From positions 1 through 64,000 of the forward strand of contig JBHASY010000132.1 of the NCBI GenBank assembly GCA_041831635.1: a stretch of 64,000 bases of DNA, read 5' to 3'. This document shows positions 46,378-55,392 of this stretch, one piece after another (the first letter of the stretch is position 1; every line of letters begins with the position of its first letter). Both the position numbers and the translations under genes were made by a program. Below the pieces are notes generated by a model. It made no database searches and was not told where the DNA came from. It worked only from the letters and a program-made list of their open reading frames with translations. Source of the DNA: Acetoanaerobium sp041831635 (GTDB taxonomy: Bacteria; Bacillota; Clostridia; Peptostreptococcales; Filifactoraceae).

Positions 46378-46462
46378 TGAAGGGTGTTATTTTGATTTTT
46401 TTTATGATATAATCTTTGAGTACCATACCAAAATAACCAAGAAAAGTTTGGAGGAAGTTTTT

Positions 46463-47680
46463 ATGATTAAAGTTTCTAAAGAGCTCAGGAGGAGGCTTTT
46501 GCAAAATAGAATTTATCTGTTTGCGTTAGTTGCTCTTGTTTGCCTTTTAGGCTTTTTAGTTTACTACCAACCTGGTGTAGGTTATGAGGTAAAGCTAAAT
46601 GGAAAGCACATAGGATTTGTTAAAAGAATCTCTCAAGCAGAGAGTATTATGAAGAATCTGGACAGAGAACTTCGTGAGGCAAAAGGTAAAGACATCACTT
46701 ACGAAGCAAATCTCGAGTACAACAAAGGGAAGTTAAATGGAAATGATTTGACTGAGGAAGAGGACTTAAAGCTGTCAGCTATGTCTGCACTTGAACTCAA
46801 GTCACCCGGCTATCTAATCAAATCAGACGGTAAGGTACTAATGGCAGTAAAAGATGAACAAACTGCTAACAATGTATTAGATGCTGTGAAGGCTCCGTTT
46901 GTAGCTTCAAAGAAAGATGCAAAAGTGGAGTTCGTTCAGGAAGTGAATTTGGTAAAAGCAGAAAAAATCAACATAGAAAAAATCTTAACAAATTATCAGG
47001 CTCTTGCAATAGTTAAGTCACCTACTTCTTCTGTTTCTCGTTCGGGTATAAACAGAGATGTCCCTAGTACGGAAGTAGTCGAAGAAGATAAACCATTGAT
47101 AGATGTTAAGGTAACTTATCAGGATAATGTTGATTTGCCAATCTATAAGTCAGAGCAAAGAGTAGCAGACTCTACTATGACTGAAGGAACTACAAAAGTT
47201 AAGTCAGAAGGTTCTAACGGCATCAAAAATGTAGTTCGTGAAGTAGTGGAAGTAAATGGAGAGGCTATAGAAAAAACTATCCTAAGCGAGAAAGTGATCG
47301 AACCGGCAACACCTAAAATCGTAGCTTACGGAACTAAACCTAAGGTTTCAGGAGTAATAGCGATAGCAAAAGATTATCTTGGAGTGCCATATGTATGGGG
47401 TGGAACTTCCCCAAAAGGATTTGACTGTTCAGGCTTTACTCAGTACGTATACAAAAAAGCCGGTGTTTCTCTTCCTAGAACATCATCTGAACAAGGTAAA
47501 GTGGGAACTAAGGTCTCAAGAAGCGAACTTCGTGCCGGAGACTTGGTAATGTTTCCTGGTCATGTAGGCATATATATCGGCGACGGTAAGTTTATTCACT
47601 CGCCTAGTCCCGGAAAAAGTGTTTGTATAGAAGATTTAAGTACCAGAAAGAACTTCCTTTATGGAAGAAGAGTAAATTAA
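46463..47680 (+). CDS. G5-NlpC/P60 cell-wall hydrolase
   Basis: 405 residues from the ATG at 46463 (TTGGAGGAAG upstream); the frame is open further upstream but without a ribosome site. It has one N-terminal helix (about 18-34), a coiled region, a G5 domain (about 212-291, ending VIEPATPKIVAYGTK) and an NlpC/P60 domain with Cys322 in FDCSGFTQYVY, His367 in FPGHVGIYIG and His379. Likely a membrane-tethered DL-endopeptidase cutting stem peptides, with G5 binding glycans. The upstream WalR-like box fits control by the wall-homeostasis two-component system. Confidence 0.93.
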   Translation: MIKVSKELRRRLLQNRIYLFALVALVCLLGFLVYYQPGVGYEVKLNGKHIGFVKRISQAESIMKNLDRELREAKGKDITYEANLEYNKGKLNGNDLTEEEDLKLSAMSALELKSPGYLIKSDGKVLMAVKDEQTANNVLDAVKAPFVASKKDAKVEFVQEVNLVKAEKINIEKILTNYQALAIVKSPTSSVSRSGINRDVPSTEVVEEDKPLIDVKVTYQDNVDLPIYKSEQRVADSTMTEGTTKVKSEGSNGIKNVVREVVEVNGEAIEKTILSEKVIEPATPKIVAYGTKPKVSGVIAIAKDYLGVPYVWGGTSPKGFDCSGFTQYVYKKAGVSLPRTSSEQGKVGTKVSRSELRAGDLVMFPGHVGIYIGDGKFIHSPSPGKSVCIEDLSTRKNFLYGRRVN

Positions 47681-47699
47681 AATTTTAGTTTAATCAAAA

Positions 47700-47733
47700 A
47701 ACCCTTTAGTTAGATTTTTCTAACCTAAGGGTT
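47700..47733. terminator. Terminator between the hydrolase and gtrA
   Basis: A 14-bp stem with two mismatches (AACCCTTTAGTTAG / CTAACCTAAGGGTT), loop ATTTTT, followed by TCTTTTAT. It separates the hydrolase from the leftward glycan operon and can work in both directions. Confidence 0.75.
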
Positions 47734-47760
47734 CTTTTATTAGAATTTAAAGCTTCTCTT

Positions 47761-48153
47761 CTATTTTTTAAATGTCCACACTTTCTGTAATACATAGTTA
47801 TAAAACAAAACTAAACAAGTTACACCCACTTGCCCTAAAACAGGATCAAATCCGATTATATTTACTAAGAGATATAACAATCCTGTATTTATAACAAGTG
47901 CTGTAAGGTATACGCTTACGAACTTGGAAAAATTCCCTAAGGTTTTTTCTTTTTTAAAAACAAATCTGCTGTTTAAAATGTAGCTAACTGCTATCCCTGC
48001 CATATATGCAAGTATACTTGCCAAAATATAATATAAATTCAGCCTTAAAAGCAAAATATAAATTGCAAAAGAAAAGCCTGTATTTATTAAACCTACCAGT
48101 GCAAAACCTAAAAACCCACCGGCTTTTATTTTACTTATGAGATTTTCCATCAT
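47761..48153 (-). CDS. GtrA-family flippase-like protein
   Basis: 130 residues with four hydrophobic segments and the family pattern FALVGLINTGFSFAIYILLL and GIAVSYILNSRFVFKK. GtrA-type proteins are thought to flip undecaprenyl-phosphate-linked monosaccharides. The start overlaps the fdtA-like gene by 23 bp. A GtrB-like synthase and a GT-C enzyme in the same operon complete a three-component glycan decoration set. Confidence 0.88.
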   Translation of the reverse strand: MMENLISKIKAGGFLGFALVGLINTGFSFAIYILLLRLNLYYILASILAYMAGIAVSYILNSRFVFKKEKTLGNFSKFVSVYLTALVINTGLLYLLVNIIGFDPVLGQVGVTCLVLFYNYVLQKVWTFKK

Positions 48154-48547
48154 TCACTTCCCTGATAAATTGCTCGTACTCTCTTATATATTCAGAAGCA
48201 TCGTAGGGCATATTTGAAAGCACCAGCAAAATAGAGTCACTTGAAAACTCGCACATATCTTTCCAAACCATCTTATCTAAATATACCCCTTGATGAGGTT
48301 TATCTAAAATCACAACATCCTTTTTCTTACCGTCATCTATGATTATCTTCACACTGCCCTGAAGATTGATAAGTACAAACTCCGACTCTCTGTTTGCGTG
48401 CTGCCCTCTTAATACCCCTTCTTTAGTTCCATAAATATAAAATATACGCCTGATCAAAAAAGGAACTTCTTTATTACTCTCTGCCACGACCATATGCCCT
48501 CTGTCATCTCCGAGTTCCTGAAAATCTATTAACCTGAATTTATTCAT
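48131..48547 (-). CDS. FdtA/QdtA-type dTDP-sugar 3,4-ketoisomerase
   Basis: 138 residues, single cupin domain. The segments DDRGHMVVAE, EGVLRGQHANRESEFVLINLQGSVKIIIDDG and VYLDKMVWKDMCEFSSDSILLVL are typical. It converts dTDP-4-keto-6-deoxyglucose to the 3-keto sugar, the step before 3-amination. Whether fucose- or quinovose-configured product results cannot be read. The next gene upstream is the matching aminotransferase. Confidence 0.88.
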   Translation of the reverse strand: MNKFRLIDFQELGDDRGHMVVAESNKEVPFLIRRIFYIYGTKEGVLRGQHANRESEFVLINLQGSVKIIIDDGKKKDVVILDKPHQGVYLDKMVWKDMCEFSSDSILLVLSNMPYDASEYIREYEQFIREVNDGKSHK

Positions 48548-48605
48548 ACAATTCTCCGTTTCATTTGATATAAAACATATATAACTTCATAAGAAAAAAA
48601 ATTCT

Positions 48606-49697
48606 TTAGTAACTATTCAAACATTCTATCACATAATCAACTTCTTCCACTTTCATTCCATTATAAACAGGCAAACTTACCACCTCACTTGCATAGCCTT
48701 CAGTTATAGGATAGTCTCCCTTTTTATATCCCAGATACTCGTATGCCTGACTGAGATGTGGCGGTATAGGATAATGAATTACGCTTCCTATATCACATCT
48801 ATCCAAATAATCTATAAATCCCTCTCTATCTTTTACTCTTACCACAAATAAATGCCATACCGGTAAAGTGTTTTCCAAAACTTTTGGTAAAATAATCTTA
48901 GAGTTATCTATTTCACTTAAATATTTTTTTGCTATTCCTATACGCTCTTGGTTTAATTCGTCCAAATATTTCAGCTTCACTCTCAAAAGTCCTGCCTGAA
49001 TTTCATCCAGTCTTGAATTATATCCTACGACTTCATTATAGTACCTTTTTTGACTGCCATAGTTTCTAAGAACCTTTATTTTATTTGCAAGGTCTGCGTT
49101 GTCAGTAACTATAGCCCCTGCGTCTCCGAAAGCACCCAGATTTTTGCTCGGATAAAAACTGAAACAAGATATATCTGAAAATCTTCCTGTTTTAATCCCG
49201 TTATAGATAGAGCCGTGGGACTGAGCGCAATCCTCCACTAAATACAATTTATTCTCGTCACATATTTTCTTTATTTTTTTCATATCACAAGGCTGCCCGT
49301 ATAAATGCACCGCCAAAACAGCCTTGGTTTTTGGAGTAATCAGAGTCTCTATTTTTGAGGCATCTATATTATAATATTCATCAGGTTCACAAAATACCGG
49401 AACCGCATAATTCATACTGATTCCCATAACGCAGGCTATATACGCATTTCCTGCTACTATAACCTCGTCTTTTTCCTTTATTCCTAATGCCCTAAATGCA
49501 AGCACCAAAGCATCAAGTCCGCTTGCCACTCCTACACAGTGACGACTTCCTAAATAAGCGGCAAATTCAGTTTCAAAAGCCTCTACCTCTTTTCCAAGTA
49601 TATACCAACCGCTTCTTAGCACCTCTAAGGCTTTAGCTTCATATTCTTCCTGATACATATCAAACTGTCTGTCCAAAACATTAAACGCCACTTTCAT
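48606..49697 (-). CDS. DegT/DnrJ-type sugar 3-aminotransferase (FdtB/QdtB-like)
   Basis: 363 residues from the ATG at 49697, which has AAAGGAG 8 nt upstream. The PLP lysine is in SFYPSKNLGAFGDAGAI, with VEDCAQSHGS before it. Together with the FdtA-like gene and rfbB, it points to dTDP-3-amino-3,6-dideoxyhexose synthesis. In Aneurinibacillus thermoaerophilus such genes build the S-layer glycan. Its start overlaps the end of the GT-C gene by 17 bp. Confidence 0.9.
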   Translation of the reverse strand: MKVAFNVLDRQFDMYQEEYEAKALEVLRSGWYILGKEVEAFETEFAAYLGSRHCVGVASGLDALVLAFRALGIKEKDEVIVAGNAYIACVMGISMNYAVPVFCEPDEYYNIDASKIETLITPKTKAVLAVHLYGQPCDMKKIKKICDENKLYLVEDCAQSHGSIYNGIKTGRFSDISCFSFYPSKNLGAFGDAGAIVTDNADLANKIKVLRNYGSQKRYYNEVVGYNSRLDEIQAGLLRVKLKYLDELNQERIGIAKKYLSEIDNSKIILPKVLENTLPVWHLFVVRVKDREGFIDYLDRCDIGSVIHYPIPPHLSQAYEYLGYKKGDYPITEGYASEVVSLPVYNGMKVEEVDYVIECLNSY

Positions 49698-51186
49698 CAG
49701 AGTTTCTCCTTTCACCTATAGATGCCGAGGCAAGTGCTGTAATCATAGGCATTGCTATATATCCGTATCTGGGTTGCATTTCTATGAGAGTATGAAGGCA
49801 AACAAAGCCTACAAACAAAATCAGCCCAAAATAAAACTCAGGTTTGATTTCATTTTTATAATAGGCTCTTGCAAGTTTTAGCATTATCACTAAAATAAGA
49901 GCACTGTAAAAAGACTGTATATAATAAAAATGATAGTTTAGCCATACCAGCATATCATTTGTCGCCTTAGGATTAGATTCCAGTTCGACTGTAGACCAGT
50001 AAAGTCCTCCAAAATCTCCTGTTCCCCACTGTATGCGATACTTGTTTGAAATAAGGGTAATCACTTTATCTTTATCAGAGAGCCTCTCTTGCAGTCGTCT
50101 TTTTGCTTCTATCTCCGCTTTTTCATAATCAAAACCTACATCTCTGAGAAGGTCGTAATCTTCCTGATTCCACATTCCGTTACTTTCGTAGTTAAAACCT
50201 GCATTTATATATAAAATAAGGTTTCCTCCTGTGTCCCATGTAGGTTTTTGAAATATACCTGTCCATATAAAAATATAGTTTAATATAAAGGTAGTGACAT
50301 ACATTGCTAGTAGCATCAGCACAAGACATAAAAATGTTAAAAATGCTTTATCAAGTTTCAGAGGTTTTCCTTTTCTCCTTTTTTTAATTTGAGGATAGGA
50401 GAAAAAAATCAGCATATGCATTATAATTGCAATTACAAATATAATTCCTACAGACCTGAAAAGGTTTCCCAGAGAAAGCAGTGCCCCTATAGCTACAAAA
50501 TAAACAGGATTAAGCTTTTTCTTAAAGACTTTTAGATAAAGCAAAACTGCAAAATAAAATATAGGAATTGCCAAATTCTGAGAGTCTAAAACATTATTGA
50601 AAAAAATAAACGGAGAATTTACAGCCATAATAAAAACAGCAACAGCTTTTTTCCCGTTAGAAAGCTCTCCTGCAATCAAGTAAACCAAAAAAAGCGTCAA
50701 AATAGAAAGCCCTATGTTTACAAACTTCATAGCAATAAGGCCGGAGCCTGTAATCATATAAATAACACTATAAAACAAAGTCGTAAACGCAAGATGAGGA
50801 TAGGTGTACAGATATCCGTTTTTCTGAAATCTGCTGTAGTTTCCTTTTGCTATTTCTCCCGCACTTTCCCACATTCTGCCGAAATCCGAAATTTGAAGCG
50901 TGCTTACGGAATTCGTCCAGTATATCCTAATTAAAAGTCCTGTAAATACCATTATTCCAAAAATGGCATAATAGACTGCCTTTTTATTTTTAAACTTATC
51001 CATAAAATAATCTATAACTGTAAATATAATCAAAAAAACTAAAGTAAGAGCAAGACTTTTTAGTACAGGCGCTTTAAAATTCGGTGCCGATATGTAATTA
51101 ACATATACAAAAATAGACAAAAATAGACAAAAGCTAAGTATTATTAGCGACTTGGAAAAAAGATTTTTAATTCTAATCAGTATCAT
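49681..51186 (-). CDS. Multi-pass GT-C glycosyltransferase (PMT/ArnT-like)
   Basis: 501 residues with about 11-12 hydrophobic segments. The first large extracellular loop has SDFGRMWESAGEIAKGNY, matching the catalytic acidic loop of GT-C enzymes that use lipid-phosphate sugars. The end has HTLIEMQPRYGYIAMPMI, also characteristic. It would transfer a sugar from undecaprenyl phosphate to an outer glycan or protein, using lipid-linked sugar supplied by the GtrB-like and GtrA-like proteins. It overlaps its neighbours by 14 and 17 bp. Confidence 0.8.
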   Translation of the reverse strand: MILIRIKNLFSKSLIILSFCLFLSIFVYVNYISAPNFKAPVLKSLALTLVFLIIFTVIDYFMDKFKNKKAVYYAIFGIMVFTGLLIRIYWTNSVSTLQISDFGRMWESAGEIAKGNYSRFQKNGYLYTYPHLAFTTLFYSVIYMITGSGLIAMKFVNIGLSILTLFLVYLIAGELSNGKKAVAVFIMAVNSPFIFFNNVLDSQNLAIPIFYFAVLLYLKVFKKKLNPVYFVAIGALLSLGNLFRSVGIIFVIAIIMHMLIFFSYPQIKKRRKGKPLKLDKAFLTFLCLVLMLLAMYVTTFILNYIFIWTGIFQKPTWDTGGNLILYINAGFNYESNGMWNQEDYDLLRDVGFDYEKAEIEAKRRLQERLSDKDKVITLISNKYRIQWGTGDFGGLYWSTVELESNPKATNDMLVWLNYHFYYIQSFYSALILVIMLKLARAYYKNEIKPEFYFGLILFVGFVCLHTLIEMQPRYGYIAMPMITALASASIGERRNSDESGV

Positions 51187-52186
51187 TTTCGCCTCCGCTT
51201 TGCCATAAAAATACAGGTTTGAAATTTGTATGGCAACCTATAGTCTTTTTAAATCTAAGCAGTCCGTGACTTATCCTGTCACCTGCAGTCGACGGCCCTA
51301 TATCCAGGTAATCATAACCTTTCTCTTTGTAATATTTAATTACATTTATTACTAAAAACTCCATAGGTCTAAGACCCAAATATTCCTCTAAAGCTCCCCA
51401 GTAAATCACTTGAACTGCTTTAGAACTTATCTTAAAAACTATAGCTGAGGCTATGTCCGTCTTCTCATCGGAAACGATAAAAACGTCTACCTTAGATGTA
51501 TCCATTTCCGATATATCTAAAATCTGCTCGTAACTCATAGCTAACGGATAGTTTTTTTCACTTCTATTTTTTCTTATGATTTCATAAGCATCTTTTAAAA
51601 AGTTTTTTTCATTAAATCTTACAGTTAAATTAGACCTTACAGCCTTGTTCAAATTCTTTCTGAAACTATGTGGTCTTTGAGACACGAACTCGTCTATATC
51701 ATATATATCTTTTAGATTAAAATAATTATTCACATGAGAATATTGCAGGCTAAAACCTTCATCCAGAGCTATTCCTATATTTACAGCAAGTACATCATCG
51801 TAGATATCCGGAGGAAAAATGAGTCTGATATTAGCATTTTTTTCATTTGCTATAGATTTTAGGCTTTTTATACATTTTGCTCTGTCTATATCATCGGTTT
51901 TGGCAGAAAAATAAAAGGTAGAAAAAGGTGAAGAATAAGGCATACAAAACACAGGCTTAAAATCTACGTTTCGCAATCCTGTAATACAGTATCCTATGGC
52001 TTTGGACTCTTTCAAAAATCCCAGATAATATACCTCATCTGCATTTTTGCTGTGGTATAAATGAAATTCTTCACTGTCAAAGAACAGTACCTCATTAGTC
52101 TTTAGAGCTTTAAACCTCAAATCAAAGTCTGCCTTATCCGTTTCGATCTTTTCATTTGTAACTATATCATAAAAATAATAAACCAT
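51173..52186 (-). CDS. FemAB/GNAT-type acyltransferase
   Basis: 337 residues. The C-terminal part (VFIVSDEKTDIASAIVFKISSKAVQVIYWGAL and YDYLDIGPSTAGDRISHGLLRFKKTIG) fits the FemAB-like GNAT fold used to acylate sugars or bridge peptides. An HSFRKNLNKAVRSNL segment is also typical. It may acylate the amino group of the 3-amino sugar (inference). It overlaps the GT-C gene by 14 bp. Confidence 0.75.
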   Translation of the reverse strand: MVYYFYDIVTNEKIETDKADFDLRFKALKTNEVLFFDSEEFHLYHSKNADEVYYLGFLKESKAIGYCITGLRNVDFKPVFCMPYSSPFSTFYFSAKTDDIDRAKCIKSLKSIANEKNANIRLIFPPDIYDDVLAVNIGIALDEGFSLQYSHVNNYFNLKDIYDIDEFVSQRPHSFRKNLNKAVRSNLTVRFNEKNFLKDAYEIIRKNRSEKNYPLAMSYEQILDISEMDTSKVDVFIVSDEKTDIASAIVFKISSKAVQVIYWGALEEYLGLRPMEFLVINVIKYYKEKGYDYLDIGPSTAGDRISHGLLRFKKTIGCHTNFKPVFLWQSGGENDTD

Positions 52187-52211
52187 ATAAATCCACTCTC
52201 TATCTCCTTAC

Positions 52212-53145
52212 TTAGTTGTCTATTCCATGTGTTTCTTCCACTATATAAGTAGGTCTTCCCCTGCTCTCGTCAAAATTCCTCCACAGATATTCTCCTATCA
52301 CTCCCAGTGTGAGCATCTGAATTCCTGATAATATGAGTACAGTAATCATCATAGTAGTCCAGCCTTGCACAGGGACATTGAACATAAATTTATTTACAAT
52401 CAAAAATATCGCTAAGATAAATCCTATTATAGAAATAAATATACCAAGCGTAGATATAAAGCGAATAGGCACATAAGAAAAAGCCATAAAGGAATCGATG
52501 AACAGCTTGATTTTTTTGGATAAAGTCCATTTTGACTTCCCTATCTCCCTCTTTTTTCTCACATAATAAATCTTGTCCGTTTCAAACCCTGCCCACAGCA
52601 CCTGTCCTACTATAGAGGAGTTTTTTTCATTCATAGCTACCAGTACATCTCTTACTTTTTTGTCTATAAAAAAAACAATCAAATCCCCCACTGGGCATAT
52701 CCTTTAAAGCATATCTTTGCATCAGGGAATAATATGTATTTGAAAACAATTTTTGAAAAAACCCGTCCTCTCTGTCTTTACGCACCGCTATTACTACTTT
52801 TTTTCCCTCTTTCCACTTTTCATACATCTCTATAATTATCTCAAGAGGTTCTTGCAAATCCGCTGCCACCATGGTCATACAATCTCCCGTGGCATGGGCA
52901 AACCCTGCAAGTATAGCTGTGTGCGAACCGAAATTTCTGGATAGTTTTACAATCTTAAATCTATCGTCTTTTTCTCTTATCTTAAGCAAAGCCTTATATG
53001 AACCGTCTTTTGAACCGTCATCTACACATACTATTTCCGTTTCAAAATCTGTTCTCGAAAGGATTTTCTCTTTCATTTGATCGTACAAATGAGGAATATT
53101 CAGTTCGTTATAATAAACAGGAACTATAATAGATACCTTATCCAT
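52212..53145 (-). pseudogene. GtrB/DPMS-type GT2, out of frame at a T8 tract
   Basis: The first frame (53145 to 52627, 172 residues) has a complete GT-A domain start: SIIVPVYYNELNIPHL, CVDDGSKDGSYKALL, and the lipid-phosphate-using segment VAADLQEPLEII. It breaks at PSGGFDCFF. The second frame (from about 52691 to 52212) carries the rest, RKKREIGKSKWTL, and two membrane helices. The break is exactly at eight T (plus-strand A run 52668-52675). With seven T the reading is continuous as DCFFIDKKV and gives a normal 310-residue enzyme. As present, only a truncated soluble fragment is made. Either a phase-variable contingency tract, an inactivating mutation or an assembly error. Confidence 0.85.
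52668..52675 (-). repeat. Homopolymer tract at the gtrB frameshift
   Basis: Eight consecutive T on the coding (minus) strand. Gain or loss of one base switches the downstream frame. Seven T (or ten) would be ON; eight is OFF. Confidence 0.85.
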
Positions 53146-53147
53146 GT

Positions 53148-53705
53148 CTACTCCCTTTCCAAATCTCTAATCTTTCTCGCCGGCACTCCTGCGTATACAC
53201 TGTAGGGCTCTATATCTGAGTTTACAACTGCACCTGCCCCTATAACACTGCATCTTCCTACCTTTACTCCGGGTAAGATTACGACATTTGCACCTACCCA
53301 AACTTCGTCTTCTATGTAGATTTTAGCCTCTTTAGTGAGTTTTTCTTTTACATAAGGCAGTGTGTTTATTTCATCTCCGTTTCCCGCCGTAGCCTCTGTA
53401 ATAAGAGTTAAATTCGGCCCTATAGATACATTTTTTCCTATTTCTATACTGTATCTGTGATTTTCCGATACTATTATCTTCATACCTAAATTAGCAAAAC
53501 TTCCCTCGCCCATCTTCACACCCAGTCTGTCAAAATACAGCTTCCTTATCCTTGCATCTGTGTAATAATTTGCAATCAGTTTTTGAAGTCTTTTAGGCAT
53601 AATATCAACACTTGATTCCAAAACCTTATAAATCAAACTATCCCAAAAACTCCAAAAACCTCTGTCGACACTATCCGAGATATCGTTAAATTTATTTTCA
53701 TACAT
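53148..53705 (-). CDS. Hexapeptide-repeat (LbH) O/N-acetyltransferase
   Basis: 185 residues. The C-terminal left-handed helix has IEIGKNVSIGPNLTLI, IYIEDEVWVGANVVILPGVKVGRCSVIGAGAVVNSDIEPYSVYAGVPARKI, the maltose-acetyltransferase-like ending. N-terminal helices precede it. It could N-acetylate the 3-amino sugar (an FdtC-like role) or O-acetylate the glycan; the two cannot be told apart here. It lies 2 nt before the GtrB-like gene in the same operon. Confidence 0.85.
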   Translation of the reverse strand: MYENKFNDISDSVDRGFWSFWDSLIYKVLESSVDIMPKRLQKLIANYYTDARIRKLYFDRLGVKMGEGSFANLGMKIIVSENHRYSIEIGKNVSIGPNLTLITEATAGNGDEINTLPYVKEKLTKEAKIYIEDEVWVGANVVILPGVKVGRCSVIGAGAVVNSDIEPYSVYAGVPARKIRDLERE

Positions 53706-53767
53706 AGGATTTTCCTCTTTTTAAATCAATAAATTTTATAAAGTCTTTAATTACTTAACTACTAATT

Positions 53768-54772
53768 TTATATACAGGCATATACACTACTGTCAAAAAT
53801 CTTTATATGCCTCACTATCGTATCCATATCCTCCTGATTATATCTCTGATCTATCGGAAGTGCCAAAAGATAAGTAGATAAATAATGTTCAAAACTGCCG
53901 CTTTCAACTCTTGAAAGCACATCCTTCCACCAGTGAGGCACATAAATCTTCTTGCTTACCAAATATTCCCTTAACCCTTTTTTCTCTATAAGCAAGGGAT
54001 ATACCATAGGTGGTTCAAACCTGTGCTTAAGACTTAATTTGTTAATGTCTTTCAACTTTGAATGAATATAGTAAAAATTTCTTTCTCTTTTTAGTTTTAC
54101 CTCTTCATAATCAATGCTTTCAAGAATTCTTTTGCTGAGTTTTGACATTCCTATAGGGTTAAAGTTGTCAAACCTGTCCTCATTCTTCATATTATCAAGA
54201 TAGGCGCTGTTCGCTCCCTCTTCTATCCTCTTTAAAAGATGAATAGCATTAGGATATGATATATCAGTTTCCAGCTCAGGCTTTTGTATTCCTGATTTGA
54301 TTAAATACGCTCCGTCACTTACCCCGAAAAACTTTCTGGCAGAATAAATATTATATGCATTTTCTGTAGGTTTTGCAAAAAAAGCCTGAGTGTTGTCCAT
54401 TAGAAAATTCTTATGCTTAGTGGAAATATTTTCTATAGTATTTTCGCCTGAAGTCCCAAAATAATTGATATATAAAAACGCTTCATCTTTGCCGGTTTCT
54501 CTATCGAGCACAGGCATAAAACTCTCATCTATGCTGTAAAATTCAAATTCCAATCCCAGAGGCTCAATCACTTGAAGCATACTGGTGCACAGGTAATACG
54601 GCAGATATAGTTTCTTTGCACCTGAGTCTTTGAGTGCATGGTAAATAGCGGCTCTTCCTGTGTTAAGTTCAACCACATCAGCACCACTATAATAAGGTTT
54701 CTTATATGGAAGTTCCAGCTCCATATATCCCCCTATTTCTTTTAGCTCCTCTTCCGCTTTAAAATCAGTCAT
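53768..54772 (-). CDS. DegT-like PLP-dependent protein
   Basis: 334 residues, diverged from the main DegT family. ELNTGRAAIYHALKDSG resembles the N-terminal substrate region and SARKFFGVSDGAYLI has the PLP lysine in the DegT-like context. An aspartate in DNTQAF stands where the pyridine-nitrogen partner is expected. It may be a sugar aminotransferase or a dehydratase-like member. It follows ptuB by 17 bp in the same direction, so the defence genes and this gene are likely cotranscribed. Confidence 0.7.
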   Translation of the reverse strand: MTDFKAEEELKEIGGYMELELPYKKPYYSGADVVELNTGRAAIYHALKDSGAKKLYLPYYLCTSMLQVIEPLGLEFEFYSIDESFMPVLDRETGKDEAFLYINYFGTSGENTIENISTKHKNFLMDNTQAFFAKPTENAYNIYSARKFFGVSDGAYLIKSGIQKPELETDISYPNAIHLLKRIEEGANSAYLDNMKNEDRFDNFNPIGMSKLSKRILESIDYEEVKLKRERNFYYIHSKLKDINKLSLKHRFEPPMVYPLLIEKKGLREYLVSKKIYVPHWWKDVLSRVESGSFEHYLSTYLLALPIDQRYNQEDMDTIVRHIKIFDSSVYACI

Positions 54773-54789
54773 CTTTTTACCTCTTTCAT

Positions 54790-55392
54790 CTATTTGAGCA
54801 TATATTTGAGCAAACTTGGAAACTGCTTTAAAAAATGCCTTATATCTTCTTTTTTCATAAATTTTAGCAGATTATCTATTTCGATTATCACACGCTTTCT
54901 TGCGTCTGTGAGCCTTAAACTGTTTAATCCCAGTATATCCAGACTTCTATATGCCGGACTTTCGCTGTCTTTTATTCCCTCTTTAGGAAGTATCTCTCCG
55001 GTCATAAGGTCATAAACAAAAAATTCGTCAGGAGAAAAATTAACGGGGTCTATAAAGTCATCAAAATAATTTGCACCTTTTTTTGTCCCACAGCTTTCTT
55101 TTGCATTGCAAGAAACAATCATATTTTCATAGTCCAAGTCTTCATCGGGAAATCTGGACTGAGGTCTGATATGTTCTATATGTGAACCGTTTGCACTGTC
55201 TGAATTTACCACGATTTCCCTTTCGCAATAAGCACAGTAACATTTAGAGGATTTACACTGTTCATTATAAGCGATATAGTGCCTTAGATCTTTTCGCATA
55301 TCTCCTCGCATATTTTTGTAACTTGCATTGGATTTTTCTTCTATGAACTCCAACAAAAAATCAGGAGGAGCTGTCTTTTTAATGTCCAGCAT
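54790..55392 (-). CDS. ptuB: PtuB-like HNH endonuclease (Septu component)
   Basis: 200 residues. Zinc cysteines Cys53-x2-Cys56 (CAYC) and Cys95/Cys101, the HIEH core (71-74, GSHIEHIRPQSRFP) and Asn90 give a complete HNH/beta-beta-alpha-metal site of the TIGR02646/PtuB family. In Septu, PtuB is the nuclease assembled on the PtuA ATPase. The gene overlaps ptuA by 14 bp. No reverse transcriptase is nearby, so it is not a retron of the Ec78 type. Confidence 0.82.
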   Translation of the reverse strand: MLDIKKTAPPDFLLEFIEEKSNASYKNMRGDMRKDLRHYIAYNEQCKSSKCYCAYCEREIVVNSDSANGSHIEHIRPQSRFPDEDLDYENMIVSCNAKESCGTKKGANYFDDFIDPVNFSPDEFFVYDLMTGEILPKEGIKDSESPAYRSLDILGLNSLRLTDARKRVIIEIDNLLKFMKKEDIRHFLKQFPSLLKYMLK

